Source: Lumbricus rubellus
Lineage: Eukaryota; Annelida; Clitellata; Crassiclitellata; Lumbricidae
Reading direction: 5' to 3'
Length of the DNA: 64,000 bases
NCBI GenBank assembly: GCA_945859605.1
Contig: OX243826.1
Coordinates: 2,381,782-2,445,781, forward strand
The position numbers and the translations under genes were made by a program. Shown piece by piece: positions 33,172 to 60,716 of the stretch; within the stretch, counting starts at the first letter, position 1; each line of letters begins with the position of its first letter. The notes below the pieces were generated by a model that did not search any database, had not been told where the DNA came from, and worked only from the letters and a program-made list of their open reading frames with translations.

Positions 33172-34825
33172 ATATCCTGCTTATCAAAAACATGTACCAG
33201 TTTGAATTTCAGGCTACTTACTATTTTCAGTAATGAACACCCTAATCTAAATACGTATAGGCCTACTGCAGTATCACTGTTCGGTCAGAGTGCTTTAGGC
33301 TACGTGCCATCAAAGTGGTAACTATTGTTAGTTAAGTAGGCCTACTGCTTTATTAGATTTGTTAACCTTGTTTTCTTTGATGCTTGATTTGATTTGTTCT
33401 TGTTTTTGGTTGCCAAATAAATGATTTGATTTGATTTGAACTATCAATTCGCTCACTCATTGCGATAATTTTGTATAGCGCATCTTCAAAGGGACTACTC
33501 AGAGGCGCTCCAAAATAAAACAATAGAAGCTAGGGGTACATAAAACAGTTAGTAAACACAGTCGTAATAAGTATCATTGTTTGTAAAGTTCGAGGAAATC
33601 CAAAACCCACGATGACTTCATCGTCCTGAGTTGGCGTTTGTTGGAATAAGACACATTTTTAGATGACTGGAGGATTGGAAGGCAAGTGGCAGCAGGTATT
33701 GCTTCTGATACCCACTCTAACGTGGTACAGAATTACAAGACTGGACCAATGTCGATTCTCTTTCTGCGGAGTCAAAAATATCACGGCCTTCGCCCACTGG
33801 CACGTACGGTTCAATGGCCAGAGATCTGAAGATTTTGATAAGAAAGCCTTGGCCTCTGCCCGACCATCATGGGTATTAAGCAGGCCAAACAGTGTTACAT
33901 GTAGGCTATAAATAAACAAATACATAGTTCAACAACCGTCTTTTAAAACGCAAATGATTTCAAGTATGCTTTTGATTTTATTTTAAACAAGTCTAAATGT
34001 CTGTAATTTACTTAAACGTACAGTTATCGCAGAGATAGGGAATCAGAAAGACGGTACTTGAAGTTCATTGGTGCTAATTTTAATATACAACGTGACCATC
34101 ACGACGTCAGTTGCGCAATTTTTGCAATTTTTCTACAAAATTCCAGAAAAACCGACCGCTAAAATTCTCATAACCTCTTCATCTTTGCAACGCAGAGTCT
34201 TATTATCAAGAATTTATCTCGTAAGTTTGGTCCACCCTACAGTTACTATAGTCCTATATCATATCGGAAGATAATAATTATCGTTGATATGCACGCTACT
34301 GGTTTCTGCGTTCAAACAAAGGCGTCTCAGGTCAGACTGGGCAAAGTCTACGCGAATCCGTGCGCTCACATATTAACTAGAATTATAGCAGGCTACATTT
34401 TGACTTCAGGGTATATGCCCTGTTGTTGTACTTACAATATTATTATAGTGAGCACTGTTACACAGTTTCTTGCATTCTAAGCCAATTAATCTTCTTATAC
34501 AATATACATGTAATGCTCGTGTGAGTAGATCTTTCTGGAGAGCAAACAGCTCCGCAAGATAGAGTCGTTGAATGATGGTTATTCCATGCAGATAGATAGA
34601 ATGCCAGCTGATAGAATCCCACGCTATAATGTGCAGTGTGCGATGCAAGCAAGAATTCGAAGGGAAACAAAGGGAGACAAAGACAGCGCTGGATAGATGA
34701 CATATTAATTGTGGACATAATCTCACTTGGTATGACACTGAGAAGAGCAATGTATGTGACAAATGACCAACGACATTGAATATCATTTATTAAAGCTCAA
34801 GGCGAACAAATGGTTGGCGTCAGGA
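33172..34825. other. Intergenic, no gene; weak LINE tail
   Basis: A decayed L2-type tail (CTACTCAGAGGCGCTCC) at about 33475-33515. Open frames at 33659-33925 on both strands have no recognised domain. Confidence 0.45.
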
Positions 34826-34827
34826 AC

Positions 34828-34913
34828 TGATGATGTTGATGATGACGATGATGATGACGACGACGACGATGACAATGATGATGATGATGATGTTGATGAT
34901 GAGGACAAGACAT

Positions 34914-34990
<77 letters not shown>

Positions 34991-35075
34991 ATGATGATGA
35001 CGACGATGACGACGATGATAATGTTGATGGTGATGAAATGATGACGATATGATGGTGATAATGATGATAATGATG
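34828..35075. repeat. (GAT)n trinucleotide array
   Basis: GATGAT with GAC variants. The Asp/Met-rich frames are artefacts. Confidence 0.97.
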
Positions 35076-35089
35076 ATCTATAATGTACC

Positions 35090-35571
35090 TTATTTCATTG
35101 TGGAAATACTCTTTTGTCATGCGCTCAACTTTTAGAGGTGCTTTAGAAATTTGGAGTATGCGATCTTAAGATCGCATCCGTGAAAATAATTATGGTGAAC
35201 GACGATAATTTATCTTTTGCGCAGTTTTTATGGACGTATATTAATAATGTAGGCTACCTTACATGTATTTCAATGAGGAAATACCTTTTTGTCATGCACT
35301 CAACTTTTAGAGGTGCTTTAGAAATTTCGAGTATGCGATCTTGCATCCAAGAAATGGTGAACGAAGATAATTTATCTTTTGCGCAGTTTTTATGGACGTA
35401 TATTAATAATGTAGGCTACCTTACATGTATTTCAATGAGGAAATACCTTTTTGTCATGCACTCAACTTTTAGAGGTGCTTTAGAAATTTCGAGTATGCGA
35501 TCTTGCATCCAAGAAATGGTGAACGAAGATAATTTATCTTTTGCGCAGTTTTTATGGACGTTCACCAAAAT
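35090..35571. repeat. 162-bp tandem repeat, about 3 copies
   Basis: ATGGTGAACGA recurs at 35192, 35354 and 35516, a period of 162 bp. It stays open as 54 codons per unit on the plus strand because 162 is divisible by 3. Copies 2 and 3 are nearly identical. Confidence 0.93.
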
Positions 35572-35929
35572 ATTTGTCAAATATAAAGAGAAAAATGCAA
35601 TCGAAAGCCATCAAGTGTGTTTAGTTGACATGAACCGACCAGAAGTGTCTGATAGATTAAGTGTCTGATAGATTAATCATCTTTAATAATATTATCATGT
35701 CGACTCATGGCATAGCAATCTTAGCGTGGCACATCTTCGCGATCTTGTTGGTGAAGTTGTGTGATGCCATAAGCATATTATTCTCTATAAAATAGCCTAA
35801 TGCGGTTGAAATCGTAGCTAAAGAGAATCGTAATGAATTGAAACGAAGGAGAAACCGTTCATTGTGTAGGTTTTAACAGTTTTGGTGATTGTTGAGCCGA
35901 TTTCTTGATCTATAGGCCTATTCATTCGA

Positions 35930-36043
35930 TTATTCATTATATTGTTCACTCATTTATTAGTATTCATTCATTCATTCAATCATTCAATCATTCAATCATT
36001 CATTCGTCCGTCCGTTCGTTCATTCATTCATTCATTAGAAAGG
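35930..36043. repeat. (ATTC)n microsatellite
   Basis: Imperfect TTCA tetranucleotides next to the LINE tail that follows, as expected for a retroelement 3' microsatellite. Confidence 0.92.
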
Positions 36044-36335
36044 TGTACAGTTCATAGTTCATAGCGCTCCTTCAAGGTTGTGTATGAACTACTCGGAAGC
36101 GCTCTCTCGAGTCCCGACCCAACATCGGCTAAAAAGGACGGTTTAAAGGCTGCATAAAACGAACCTCAAAGTCTGGGGAAAGGCATAATGAGGAGAGAAG
36201 GGGTGCATTCCATATCATGGGTCAATACCACAGAAAGCACGGTGCTGTTTAAGAGCAGCTTGTACTCGGTGAGCACGACGCCCTTATACTCAACCAGAGT
36301 AGAGTGACAGAGCTGTTGCAATTAGGCCTATACAC
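36044..36335 (-). mobile_element. LINE 3' fragment with L2-like tail
   Basis: ATAGCGCTCCTTCAAGG and CTCGGAAGCGCTC match the common tail in reverse orientation; an uncoded degenerate body follows. Confidence 0.55.
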
Positions 36336-37295
36336 CAGCAGTATGGGCGGATACTTAATGGGCAGAGTGTAAAATTTGCTCGTAGACATAAGGTACGGGT
36401 CAACCTGCTGCCCGAAGGCAACAACGGGATATCAAATAGAGACGAATTTCATATTGTATCATATGGGGCTTAATTATAGACAATTATTACTGGTATTTCA
36501 GGTCTTGTAGGCCTACTAGCACTGCTCCAAAATACAGCTTGGAAATACCCTTAGTATAATAATTCTGTTTCAGCCAAAGCTTCATGTTTATCAACTGAGT
36601 ATTATACTAATAGCAGAAAATTAATAATACACAAACCGACGACTGGCAAAGAGAGGAGGGTAGCATTAATGAAACTGGTGGCGATGATTATATTATTAGG
36701 CCTACATGTATGTCGCTAAAGTTTAATCCTAGCGTTCAATAAACCGAACAATTGCTGCGAGTGATTGTGACAATAATTACACACCTCTTTTAAGTGAAAT
36801 ATTTGACCTATAATATTGTAGCAGTGTAGCGCTTACACCAATTAACAAGCTCGTCCCCAGTGTGCTTCTATTCTTTATAATAAATTATAATGGACAGTGT
36901 AACTGTAATGAACCAAAATTAATATTTAATCGAAAAACATTATTAATTTTATCAACATAGGCCTACATAATTATAGCAAATCAACTCATTTGCATGTATT
37001 TGATGACAAATCAAGAATAGTAGAATTACAAAACAAATTAAAGTGCAATTACACAGTAGACCTTACGGCTCCGCTAAGTAGGGCACCCTAAAGTAGCAGT
37101 TCAGTCAAACAAGCCAATAAAAATTAGTATATTTAGAAAGTCCAAACTACACACTAATAAAAAGCGATAGATCTAAACAAAACCTTAATTAACGACTCAA
37201 CAACACGCATTTCAATCATTTTCAATTACGAGCTAAAATAGAAATGATACAAAATTTATGTGCATGTAGGCCTAGTAGTGGATCAATATAACATT
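36336..37295. other. Intergenic AT-rich sequence, no feature recognised
   Basis: No open frame of interest and no element ends. Confidence 0.45.
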
Positions 37296-37303
37296 GTTGT
37301 ATA

Positions 37304-37602
37304 CAGGGGCGGATCCAGCGGGGGGCATTCCGGCCATGGCCCCCATTTGAAAATGCCCATGTATCGTGCCCCCCCCCCATTTGGTTTCAAGAAGCTTATA
37401 ATTTGATGTATTTCCAAGGATTTGGAAGTAGACTACTGACTAAAAAAAGGTCAGCAACTTTTTTGGCGGATGAAATGGTAAAATTTTCCCGAAAAGTTGG
37501 CCAGATGACTAAAAAAGTACCTTTTTAGGCGGATGAAAATTTTTCAGACCCAAGACCAAGAATTTTTTGCTCCCCCATCCAAAGTGTCTGTATCCGCCCT
37601 TG
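37304..37602. mobile_element. hAT-like MITE (299 bp), CAGGGGCGGATCCAG ends
   Basis: Same ends as 18066-18621, with an exact 8 bp target duplication GTTGTATA at 37296-37303 and 37603-37610. It carries only one copy of the 25-bp unit. Confidence 0.92.
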
Positions 37603-37854
37603 GTTGTATAGAATAGGGAGTCCGTTTGCATGTATGTTTGTGCCTGTGCAGCCGTGCAGCTATGCAAGAGAATTCGGTGTTGATCGAAGCAACGATCGAT
37701 CGATAATATTAATGCCTTTGTCTTGCTATACACGCAAAATCGATAGTCAATTTTCCGGCCGAAAACGTAAACCGGCGAATTTGGACGATAGAGACAAAAA
37801 TAGGAGACCGTGAAAAAAAGCGAAAATGCAAGGCGAAGTGCAGTAAACATCGCC

Positions 37855-38026
37855 GTCGTCGTCGTTGCCATTATCATTATCAGCAGTTGCAGCAACAATA
37901 ACAACAACGACATTGTCATCATCATCACAGTCATCGCCATCATTATTGGCGTCATCAACACCACCACCATTATCATCATCTTCATCATCGTTATCGTCGT
38001 CGTCATCATCTTCGTCATCATCTTCG

Positions 38027-38068
<42 letters not shown>

Positions 38069-38350
38069 CCATCACCATCACCGTCACCGTCACCGTCCTC
38101 ATCATCATCATCATCATCATCATCATCAGCATCAGCAGTAGCAGCAGCAGCAACAGCGTCATTGCCATCACCACCACCACCACCACCACCACCACCACCA
38201 CCACCACCACCACCACCACCACCACCACCACCACCACCACCACCACCACCACCACCACCCCCACCACCACCACTACCACCACTACCACCACCACTACCAA
38301 CACCACCACCACCACCTCCTCCACCATCACCACCTCCACCACTACATCCG
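37855..38350. repeat. (CAT)n/(CAC)n trinucleotide array
   Basis: About 490 bp of ATC then ACC triplets. All long frames here are artefacts. Confidence 0.97.
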
Positions 38351-38644
38351 CCGCAATTATCTTGTCATGATTAAAAAATCAGCATTGTTTTTATGACTTT
38401 ATTTAAAATTAATATTGTCAATATCATCTTTAATTGTAGTTGTCTATCGTCTAAAAGTATCAATCGATGGCGATTCATAACCAATCGAGAATCGGATCAA
38501 AGCTCGAAAGATCGGCGCAAAAAACAATATCGCGTTAAAAAGAATACCAGCGTCAATGACAAATAGCCTAATAAAAACAACAACACTAAGAATAGAATTA
38601 TTGAAAGTTGTTCGAAACCAGCGAACATCGAGTAGAGAGAGATA

Positions 38645-38710
38645 AAGAGATAGGATATTATATATATATATATATATATATGCATATATATAAATATGTA
38701 TATATAAAGA
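38645..38710. repeat. (TA)n tract
   Basis: TATATA with short interruptions. Confidence 0.9.
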
Positions 38711-38754
38711 TGGGATAGAGGTATAATATTATTCATGAATCATGAGAGAGAATA

Positions 38755-39160
38755 GACGGAGAAACGGAGAGGGACAGGCAGACAAATAAAAATCGAAAGA
38801 TCGGCAGATGGAAAAATAGACATAGAGGGTCATGAAGAGAGAGATACACAGACAGACAGACAGCCAGAAAAAGACAGAGAGATCCACTGACAGTCAGATA
38901 GACAGAGAGACAGACAGAGACAGACAGAGATATACAGACAGACAGAGACAGAGAGAGATACCCAGACAGATACACAGACGGACAAACAAACATGAATAGA
39001 CAGAGAGAGAAACACAGAGAGACAGACAGACAGAGAGACAGACAGACAGACACATATAAATATACAGAGACAGAGAGAGAGAGTGGGGCAAAGAGTGACA
39101 ACAATACAGAGACAGACATAGACAGACATACAGAGACATACATCAGCAGAGAGACGACCA
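38755..39160. repeat. (CAGA)n/(GA)n array
   Basis: Interrupted ACAG/GAGA repeats directly 3' of the receptor gene stop codon, so possibly transcribed in its 3' UTR. Confidence 0.93.
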
Positions 39161-39167
39161 CACGTTT

Positions 39168-54496
<15,329 letters not shown>

Positions 54497-56459
54497 CTGC
54501 AGAAGCATGCACAGAATGTCTTGTTTTCAAAAGTCCATCCGAAAATGTGCGCAGATATGCATGCTATTATAGGGTCAAGACGCAATTGTAACTGTAGCTA
54601 AAGTGTTTGGCGTGAGCTTAAGAACTACTACAGAGCAGGATGTATGGTTTTTTTCAGAGAGGTTTCGGAACGTAAATTTCTGATTTTAACTTTATCATTA
54701 GTGTAACAATTATATTAGTGCCGAGAAATTTACAGTTGGAAACATCTAGGAGAAACCTGTCTCCTTAATATCCTGATTCATATTTTGTTCTCCCCCATCC
54801 CACATGAAAAATATTTACGGGAGCCCATGTGTGTGAATCACGAAATATAGTAGCCTACTTATCTGTTTATTACCAGACATGATTCATGGCCACACTCGTG
54901 CGAGAACAGATACCGAATGCAGACATCAATGTTTCATCAATTCTGATTCCGTATAATAATTTTTAAGCTGCCATTTCAATCATTTTCTTCTATCAACTTT
55001 CACTTTGCTTGGCTTCCATTCAAAGGGATTGCTCAAAAAGTGTCATTCCAATTTTGTCGATCCCCTTTGAAGATAATACTTTTGTACTCCAAAGTTTCGT
55101 ATTAGGCCTACCTTTCCAGACTAACGGAAACCGCAGCTTTAATTATGCCTCAGGTCATTCTCAGCGCACAAAACTAGTCCATTAAAAATATCCGGTTAAT
55201 AATAGGAGCAACAAGCAATAAATATTATAATACATTGGCATGGTATATTGACAAAATTTATGGCATGCAGCTGTGCGCAATAAAATCAAATTTATGTTCT
55301 GCTCGTACGACAGTGCTCTGTTCACTCACTCATTCATTCATTCATTCATTCATTCATTCATTCATTCATTAATTCATTCATTCATTCATTCATTCATTCA
55401 TTCATTCATTCATTCATCCATCCGTTCGTTCATTCATTTATTCATTCATTCATTCATCTATCCATCCGTTCATTCATTCATTCATTCATTCATTCATTCA
55501 TTCATTCATCTATCCATCCGTTCGTTCATTCATTCGTTCATTCATTCATTCATTCATTCATCTAACCATCCGTTCCTTCATTCATTATATCATTCATTCA
55601 TTCATTCATTCATTCATTCATTCATTTAATGAACTTATATAGCACACCTTCAAATAATCTACGCAGAAGCTCAATGAAGCCTTCTATGCATAATTATACC
55701 TTGTTTAAAGACAATCTAGTCTAGTGGTCGGAGGATGCAAGTGTCCGCGATTTTTTTAGACAATTCTGCTTTGCCTGTGGCCCTATGCAACATAGCAGAC
55801 CCAGCCACGTTGCGTGTAATCACAACCGTATGATGTGGGTGGAAGTCGCGTAGTCGCCAGGTAGCCTACATTGTAGTCTTCACATCCCTTTGTTACAGTT
55901 ACAGTAACTGTTATACAATGTAGTAGGCCATAGTCTAAAACTAGCGAGTTTTCGATTTACGGGATTTTTGCCGCATTGCTTTTATAATTTAAAGTAAACA
56001 ACTTAAAAAGGTGTCTAAATGCCATCCTGCGTTGCTTGCAGTTCAACGACATCGAATGAGTACCATGGTCGTTTAAGCTGAAATCAGCTCGCTCTGTAAG
56101 AAGATGCGGCAAGGGAGATGGCTGGCAACACAAAGATAGCAAAAATGATGCTGCTAATTCTGCACCCCACCCTGTCCAACTCAGGTTCTTTTTTATACAG
56201 AGACAACTATGGAAATTCTATGCAGAGCAATCACGGGTTTTGGAAAACTGTCTTAATACTTTGTTAAATTCTTTCGAAAAACAAACTGAATTAACGAAAG
56301 TGCGAGAACGACCTATTATAGTGGTTGTAATAGTAAGAGTTGCAGTTTAAAGTCACTGTGTGATAATAAAAATCATTAGCGACGCCCTCCTTTTTTGTCC
56401 AATCTTAGGACTGGCACTGGCAGAGAGCAACAATTGGGGGAGGGAGTTTTAACTGAAAA
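54497..56459. other. Upstream flank of the receptor gene
   Basis: The first (signal-peptide) exon is not identified. A minus-strand stretch at about 56100-56150 reads SSIIFAIFVLPAISLAASSY, signal-peptide-like, but has no in-frame ATG or matching donor. A (TTCA)n array lies within. Confidence 0.4.
55322..55627. repeat. (TTCA)n microsatellite
   Basis: About 300 bp of TTCATTCA with CCATCCGT interruptions, next to a decayed LINE tail (TATAGCACACCTTCAAA). Confidence 0.97.
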
Positions 56460-56467
56460 GTCAAATT

Positions 56468-56904
56468 CAGGGATGCCACTCTGAATTTGGAAAAAAAGGT
56501 CTGATGCGGTCGAAAAAAAACGCTAGAAAAGGCTTGATTAACAATTCATCTGAAAAATACATGGATTTTCCTATTTGTCCGGCTTGACATTTCTGACGAC
56601 CTTTTTTTAAGTCATCTTATCATTAAAATTTGCTCTCTTTTCCTTCCCGATAAAATTTATTTAAAATTTCTGACAACTTTATTTGGTATTTCGTTCCAAA
56701 TTGTACAACTTTTGGTTAAATTTACTAAATGTTTGAATTTTTTCAAGTCCTTTGTGCATTTTCAGCTAAAAATCAATTTTTATGTATGAAAAAGTCGGTG
56801 AAATCGCCGTGAGAAAAAGCTAGATCCTGACTAAAAACTCAGAAACCTAGACAAGACCGAAAGCGCTCAGATCTAGATGGAAAAAGCTATGCATGACATC
56901 CCTG
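56468..56904. mobile_element. hAT-like MITE (437 bp), CAGGGATG ends
   Basis: Ends CAGGGATGCCACTC and GCATGACATCCCTG. The exact 8 bp target duplication GTCAAATT lies at 56460-56467 and 56905-56912. Confidence 0.9.
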
Positions 56905-56910
56905 GTCAAA

Positions 56911-56993
56911 TTAAGCCTTTCCCGCCGGATGGGGTCACCAGTGACCCCATTAACAGGATAGGTATCAAAACAATTCCGGCTGGAAAGTGTTAA
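56911..56993. mobile_element. TTAA-flanked MITE (83 bp), sister of 3716-3798
   Basis: TTAAGCCTTTCCCGCCGGAT at one end and a reversed partner ending GTGTTAA at the other. Same length and layout as the copy at 3716. It abuts the hAT MITE's target duplication. Confidence 0.75.
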
Positions 56994-59090
56994 TTCCTTG
57001 CATGAAAAATTAAGTTGCTTCTTTGTTTAACTTAAAATGTGGATGGATGGATCCAGATTTGACTAGGGCCTATGAAAACGGAAATTTGTTTGTTTGGCAT
57101 AATACCTACTTAAAATGTATACAATCTACCAGGATCGTTCCTTACTAAACTTAAAACTGTTCTCTATAGGCGCGCTGGAGTCGGGAGCGCCTCTGAGTAG
57201 TTTCTTTCACTTGAAGAAGCGCTATAAATATCCGAATGAATGAATGAATGAATGAATGAATGAATGAATGAATGAATGAATGAATGAATGAATGAATGAA
57301 TGAATGAATGAATGAATGAATGAAAAGAGTAGATTTGCTTGAAGTAAAGATTGTCAAACAAAGCTACTATATATTGATTTGGAGAACATGTTTAAAAGGT
57401 GTGTAAAGTAAATCCTTTAATTTGCGACACTGTCCTTAGCGGGGCAGTTATTGTATCACGTCAGTATTAACTCTGACTTCTATTCGTTCAGATACTTTAA
57501 TAATTATTAAGCCAGTGGAGTGATTTGACGACGAAATTGATGTGGCTGCGTTTGGGGTTTTGGTCACAGCGCGAACGAGAGCATTCTGATTTTGTTTGAA
57601 GTCTGTTTAAATCTAAATGAGTGATAACCATGTTCAGGAAGAGATAATTATTATTATTGCAATAGTCAAGTTCGGCATTGTACCACAGATTGTGTATACC
57701 ATTTTAAAGTCGACCATAAGAAGATCACGGATGTTATGCATCATAAAGCAATTGCGGCAGAGATGGTTGATGTGTTAGTGTAGCGTCGACATTTGCTTGA
57801 ACCGTAAACTTAATCAACGATAAATCCTCAGAAGTACTTACGCAGTGTATATAATTATAGCAGTGTGCCCTATAATTAAACGCCGACACCTTAATCCTTA
57901 ATTCACTCTTCAGTATATTTACTGACGAAAATGTTTCGTTAATCTAACTATAAAATGCACCCTTTATACCTTTTGGGTTTGTGACAACGGGTCCTATAAA
58001 TAACTGAATAGTAGCCTAGAAGTTGTTGTGCACACAAAGTTAAACGATAAACATGGGAAGTAGGCTGTTTGCGTGAGCAGAAATTATTTTACATACTAAC
58101 AAACTTGAGGCATGTCTCATGTAAGACAGTCGATGACAAATCAGAACGAAAAATATGCTGTGAAGAAACGAGAACCATAACCTTACAGCTTCCGAATGAC
58201 ATCTTCAAAGTGTTATTATAAAGCTGTTCAATGTAAATGGGATTCTTTGTCTAATAACAAAATATTCAAATATTGTACCTTTAGCACTGTCTATTTAACT
58301 GTACAACAAAGCGGCGGTTCGATGCATGTTTTGTACGCTAATAGTAGTTGCAGTAGGCTAGTTTCACCTTAAATACACTGAGCAATAACAAAGATCATTA
58401 ATGTCACCCTCACCTTTTATCCAGACTTAGAACTGGCACGGTCAGAGAACGAGCAGTGGCGGAGTAATGGGCAAGGGTTGTTTACACGGCGTTACATTAT
58501 TAATTATTCAAGACTGCATTGAACACCTTTTAAACGGAATTACTTGATCTTATAATTATTTACAAACTCACGCGTTTGTGTGCGGTCAATTAACGAACAA
58601 ATCGGAGTTTTAAAAGTGCTGTAATAATGTCAAACAAATTTTTTCGAGGACAAAGGCCTCTGTTGTCATAGGCCCTCGTCAAGTCTGGATTTATCCATGA
58701 GGTCAATTGATGAAGATATAGCGATATCAAAAGCAATTTTGCGCAGTAATTATTCAACGTTATATACATTGCAACCCGTTTGTCATGACCGTTCGTATAG
58801 CTATTAAACGAAGAACGAAACTCATGCATTTGGTAAGTAAACAGAAGATGTCTTCCGATTAAGCAATTTAACGACAATATTAGTTGCTGACAAAAGCCTT
58901 AAACGCTTAAATACCAGAGTTCGCAACCTTCAACATAATTTTCAGCATATGCAGCCAATTCTACGCATACGGTAACCGCATCCAAGTAACAGACTTCTTG
59001 CCGCAGCATATTTATACTTTAATAATTACTCTTTTAAAAGGTGTCTAAATACTATCTTTCGTTGCTCGCGTTTAATGACATCGAATGAGT
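56994..59090. other. Intergenic, mostly featureless
   Basis: A LINE tail with microsatellite at 57110-57325. Sequence at 58393-58460 resembles 56370-56430, and 59036-59095 resembles 55995-56062, so a dispersed repeat is present. No gene recognised. Confidence 0.45.
57110..57325 (+). mobile_element. LINE 3' tail with (GAAT)n
   Basis: GGGAGCGCCTCTGAGTAG, then GAAGAAGCGCTATAAATATC and about 22 GAAT units (57236-57324). Confidence 0.8.
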
Positions 59091-59091
59091 T

Positions 59092-59681
59092 CCATGAAGG
59101 TTTTGGTGTGGCCAGTAGCGACGTGTGGATGCGAAGCATGGACTCTTAAAAAAGATGAAGAAAAGCGAATTCAAGCATTTAAGAACAAATGTATAAGAAA
59201 ACTGCTGAGAATTCCATGGACTAAAACAGGGGTGTCAAACCTTTTTTAGTGGCGGGCCAGTGTGAACATCTTCCGACAAGTGGCGGGCCAGGGTGTCGAA
59301 GCTCCTGAGCAAAATTGGGTAGTGATCTGAGAGGGAGCTGCGGGCTTGGTCAGCCAATTCCTAACTTTCATAATTTTTTTAACAAAAAACCAACCGGAAA
59401 CCATAGATACAGTCTACACAGAGCTGTGCGTCTGAGCAAAAGTGATGTCAGTAAGAAAAAACCTCCATGTATTTGGCGCTGACTGTAAAATATAAAAATT
59501 TGAGCTTTTCTCCTCAAATTTTGTAATCTTTAGGGAAGGCTTCACGGGCCAGAAAAAAACGTCGGCGGGCCAGAAATGGCCCGCGGGCCAGCTCTTTGAC
59601 ACCCCTGGACTAAAATGATGACCAATGAACAGGTGTATGTGTCAGCGAGAGCCAGAAGAGAACTATTGGCAGTAGATGTAT
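59092..59681 (+). pseudogene. LINE reverse-transcriptase C-terminal remnant split by a MITE
   Basis: Reading CGCEAWTLKKDEEKRIQAF and IRKLLRIPWTK before, and MTNEQVYVSARARRELLAV after, the MITE at 59227. This resembles the C-terminal region of RTE/CR1-like endonuclease-RT proteins. Truncated at both ends. Confidence 0.7.
59227..59607. mobile_element. hAT-like MITE (381 bp), CAGGGGTGTCAAAC ends
   Basis: Ends CAGGGGTGTCAAAC and CTTTGACACCCCTG, with the 8 bp target duplication GACTAAAA at 59219-59226 and 59608-59615. GGGCC-rich subterminal parts as in the 16970 element. Confidence 0.93.
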
Positions 59682-59689
59682 AATTAACA

Positions 59690-59975
59690 ACTTGACTTTT
59701 TTTGAAGAAGCCTGATATTGAAGATAAATTAAGTTAAAATGGCATGCTTAAACAAAGCCAGATTGGCCTCTTTAAGACTCAACACAGGCTTCTGGCATAT
59801 TTCTATTTGAGCTGTAAGTCAGTTGTTAAAATTCTTAATATAATTAAGAGGCTAGCATATTTTCTATTTGAGATGTAAGTCAGTTAAAATGGCGTGCATA
59901 AGGAAATCCAGATTGGTCTCTCTCTATGACTCAACACAGACGGCTAGCATATTTTCTATTTGAGCTGTCAACAAC
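59690..59975. repeat. Duplicated segment of about 130 bp
   Basis: CATATTTTCTATTTGAG, GTAAGTCAGTTAAAATGG and CAGATTGG recur two to three times. Confidence 0.75.
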
Positions 59976-60084
59976 ACCTGCAGCCACCCGCGACAAACAC
60001 ACAACCACATACACGCCTATAAATCGATTATCCATCGCGAGTCTGGCTGCAGGTGCATCTGAGTCAGACGCCAGACGTAGGAGT

Positions 60085-60110
60085 GGGTCTGGCTATAAAT
60101 AGCGATGACG
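60085..60110 (+). promoter_or_regulatory. TATA-box promoter candidate
   Basis: GGCTATAAATAGCG is a near-consensus TATA box about 320 bp upstream of the ATG at 60413. Downstream, a GTGCAGTGCCCAAGCGCAGA block is duplicated (60233 and 60333). TATA to ATG distance would leave a long leader. Confidence 0.45.
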
Positions 60111-60412
60111 TCTACAACTAGGTTAAATTAACTCACACATTCTTTGTAACTCACGATTTATTTTTAAGAATTTCTGTGAGTTATTTTGGTCTAGTTTGCA
60201 GTGATGTGACTGCTGCAGGTGATTGTCGCGCGTGCAGTGCCCAAGCGCAGATAGACTAATTATAATATGGTTGGCATGGAGACATTGAATCTGTCTCTAG
60301 AGCGCAGCGCCCAAGCGGTCGTGTGTGCAGTGCAGTGCCCAAGCGCAGATAGACTAATTATAATAATTATAGCTGTTAAGGTTCGGCGAAAGACAGCTGC
60401 TTTGTTCAGAAG

Positions 60413-60682
60413 ATGTCTGGCAACGTACCGACTGAGACAACAGGTGGTTTTCTAGAAACACTGGCTAGAGAAAACAGTGTTTCTAAAACTCAAGCTCAGC
60501 TCATGTATGCAAGAAAATACAAGGAAAGGAAGAGATCGATGGCCAAAATAAGAAACCTGAGAGCCAGGATGAAAAAGATGTATAGAGACATGCAAACGGA
60601 GGAGTTGAATCTTGGGCTGATCAATAGAGATTTGAACCATCTGAAAGAAGCATTTGAGAATGCACAGGAAGAAAGTGACTAA
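60413..60682 (+). CDS. Small coiled-coil protein (89 residues), unrecognised
   Basis: ATG in context AAGATGT. It starts MSGNVPTETTGGFLETLARE, followed by a very basic, then mixed-charge helix (RKYKERKRSMAKIRNLRARM) that could form a coiled coil. It ends EEESD-like just before a GTGAGT. Its stop is only 34 bp from the stop of the convergent fibre-like gene, a compact layout more like a viral than a host locus. No family recognised. Confidence 0.4.
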   Translation: MSGNVPTETTGGFLETLARENSVSKTQAQLMYARKYKERKRSMAKIRNLRARMKKMYRDMQTEELNLGLINRDLNHLKEAFENAQEESD

Positions 60683-60716
60683 TCAGGTGAGTATAGCCTA
60701 CCTCATTTTTATCTCG

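Noticed and set aside
37509..38374. 277-residue Val/Met-rich frame and overlapping Pro/Ser/Thr frames
   Set aside because: CAT/CAC trinucleotide array flanked by a MITE.
56095..56165. Receptor signal-peptide exon candidate (SSIIFAIFVLPAISLA)
   Set aside because: No in-frame ATG and no GT donor giving the required phase 1 could be found.
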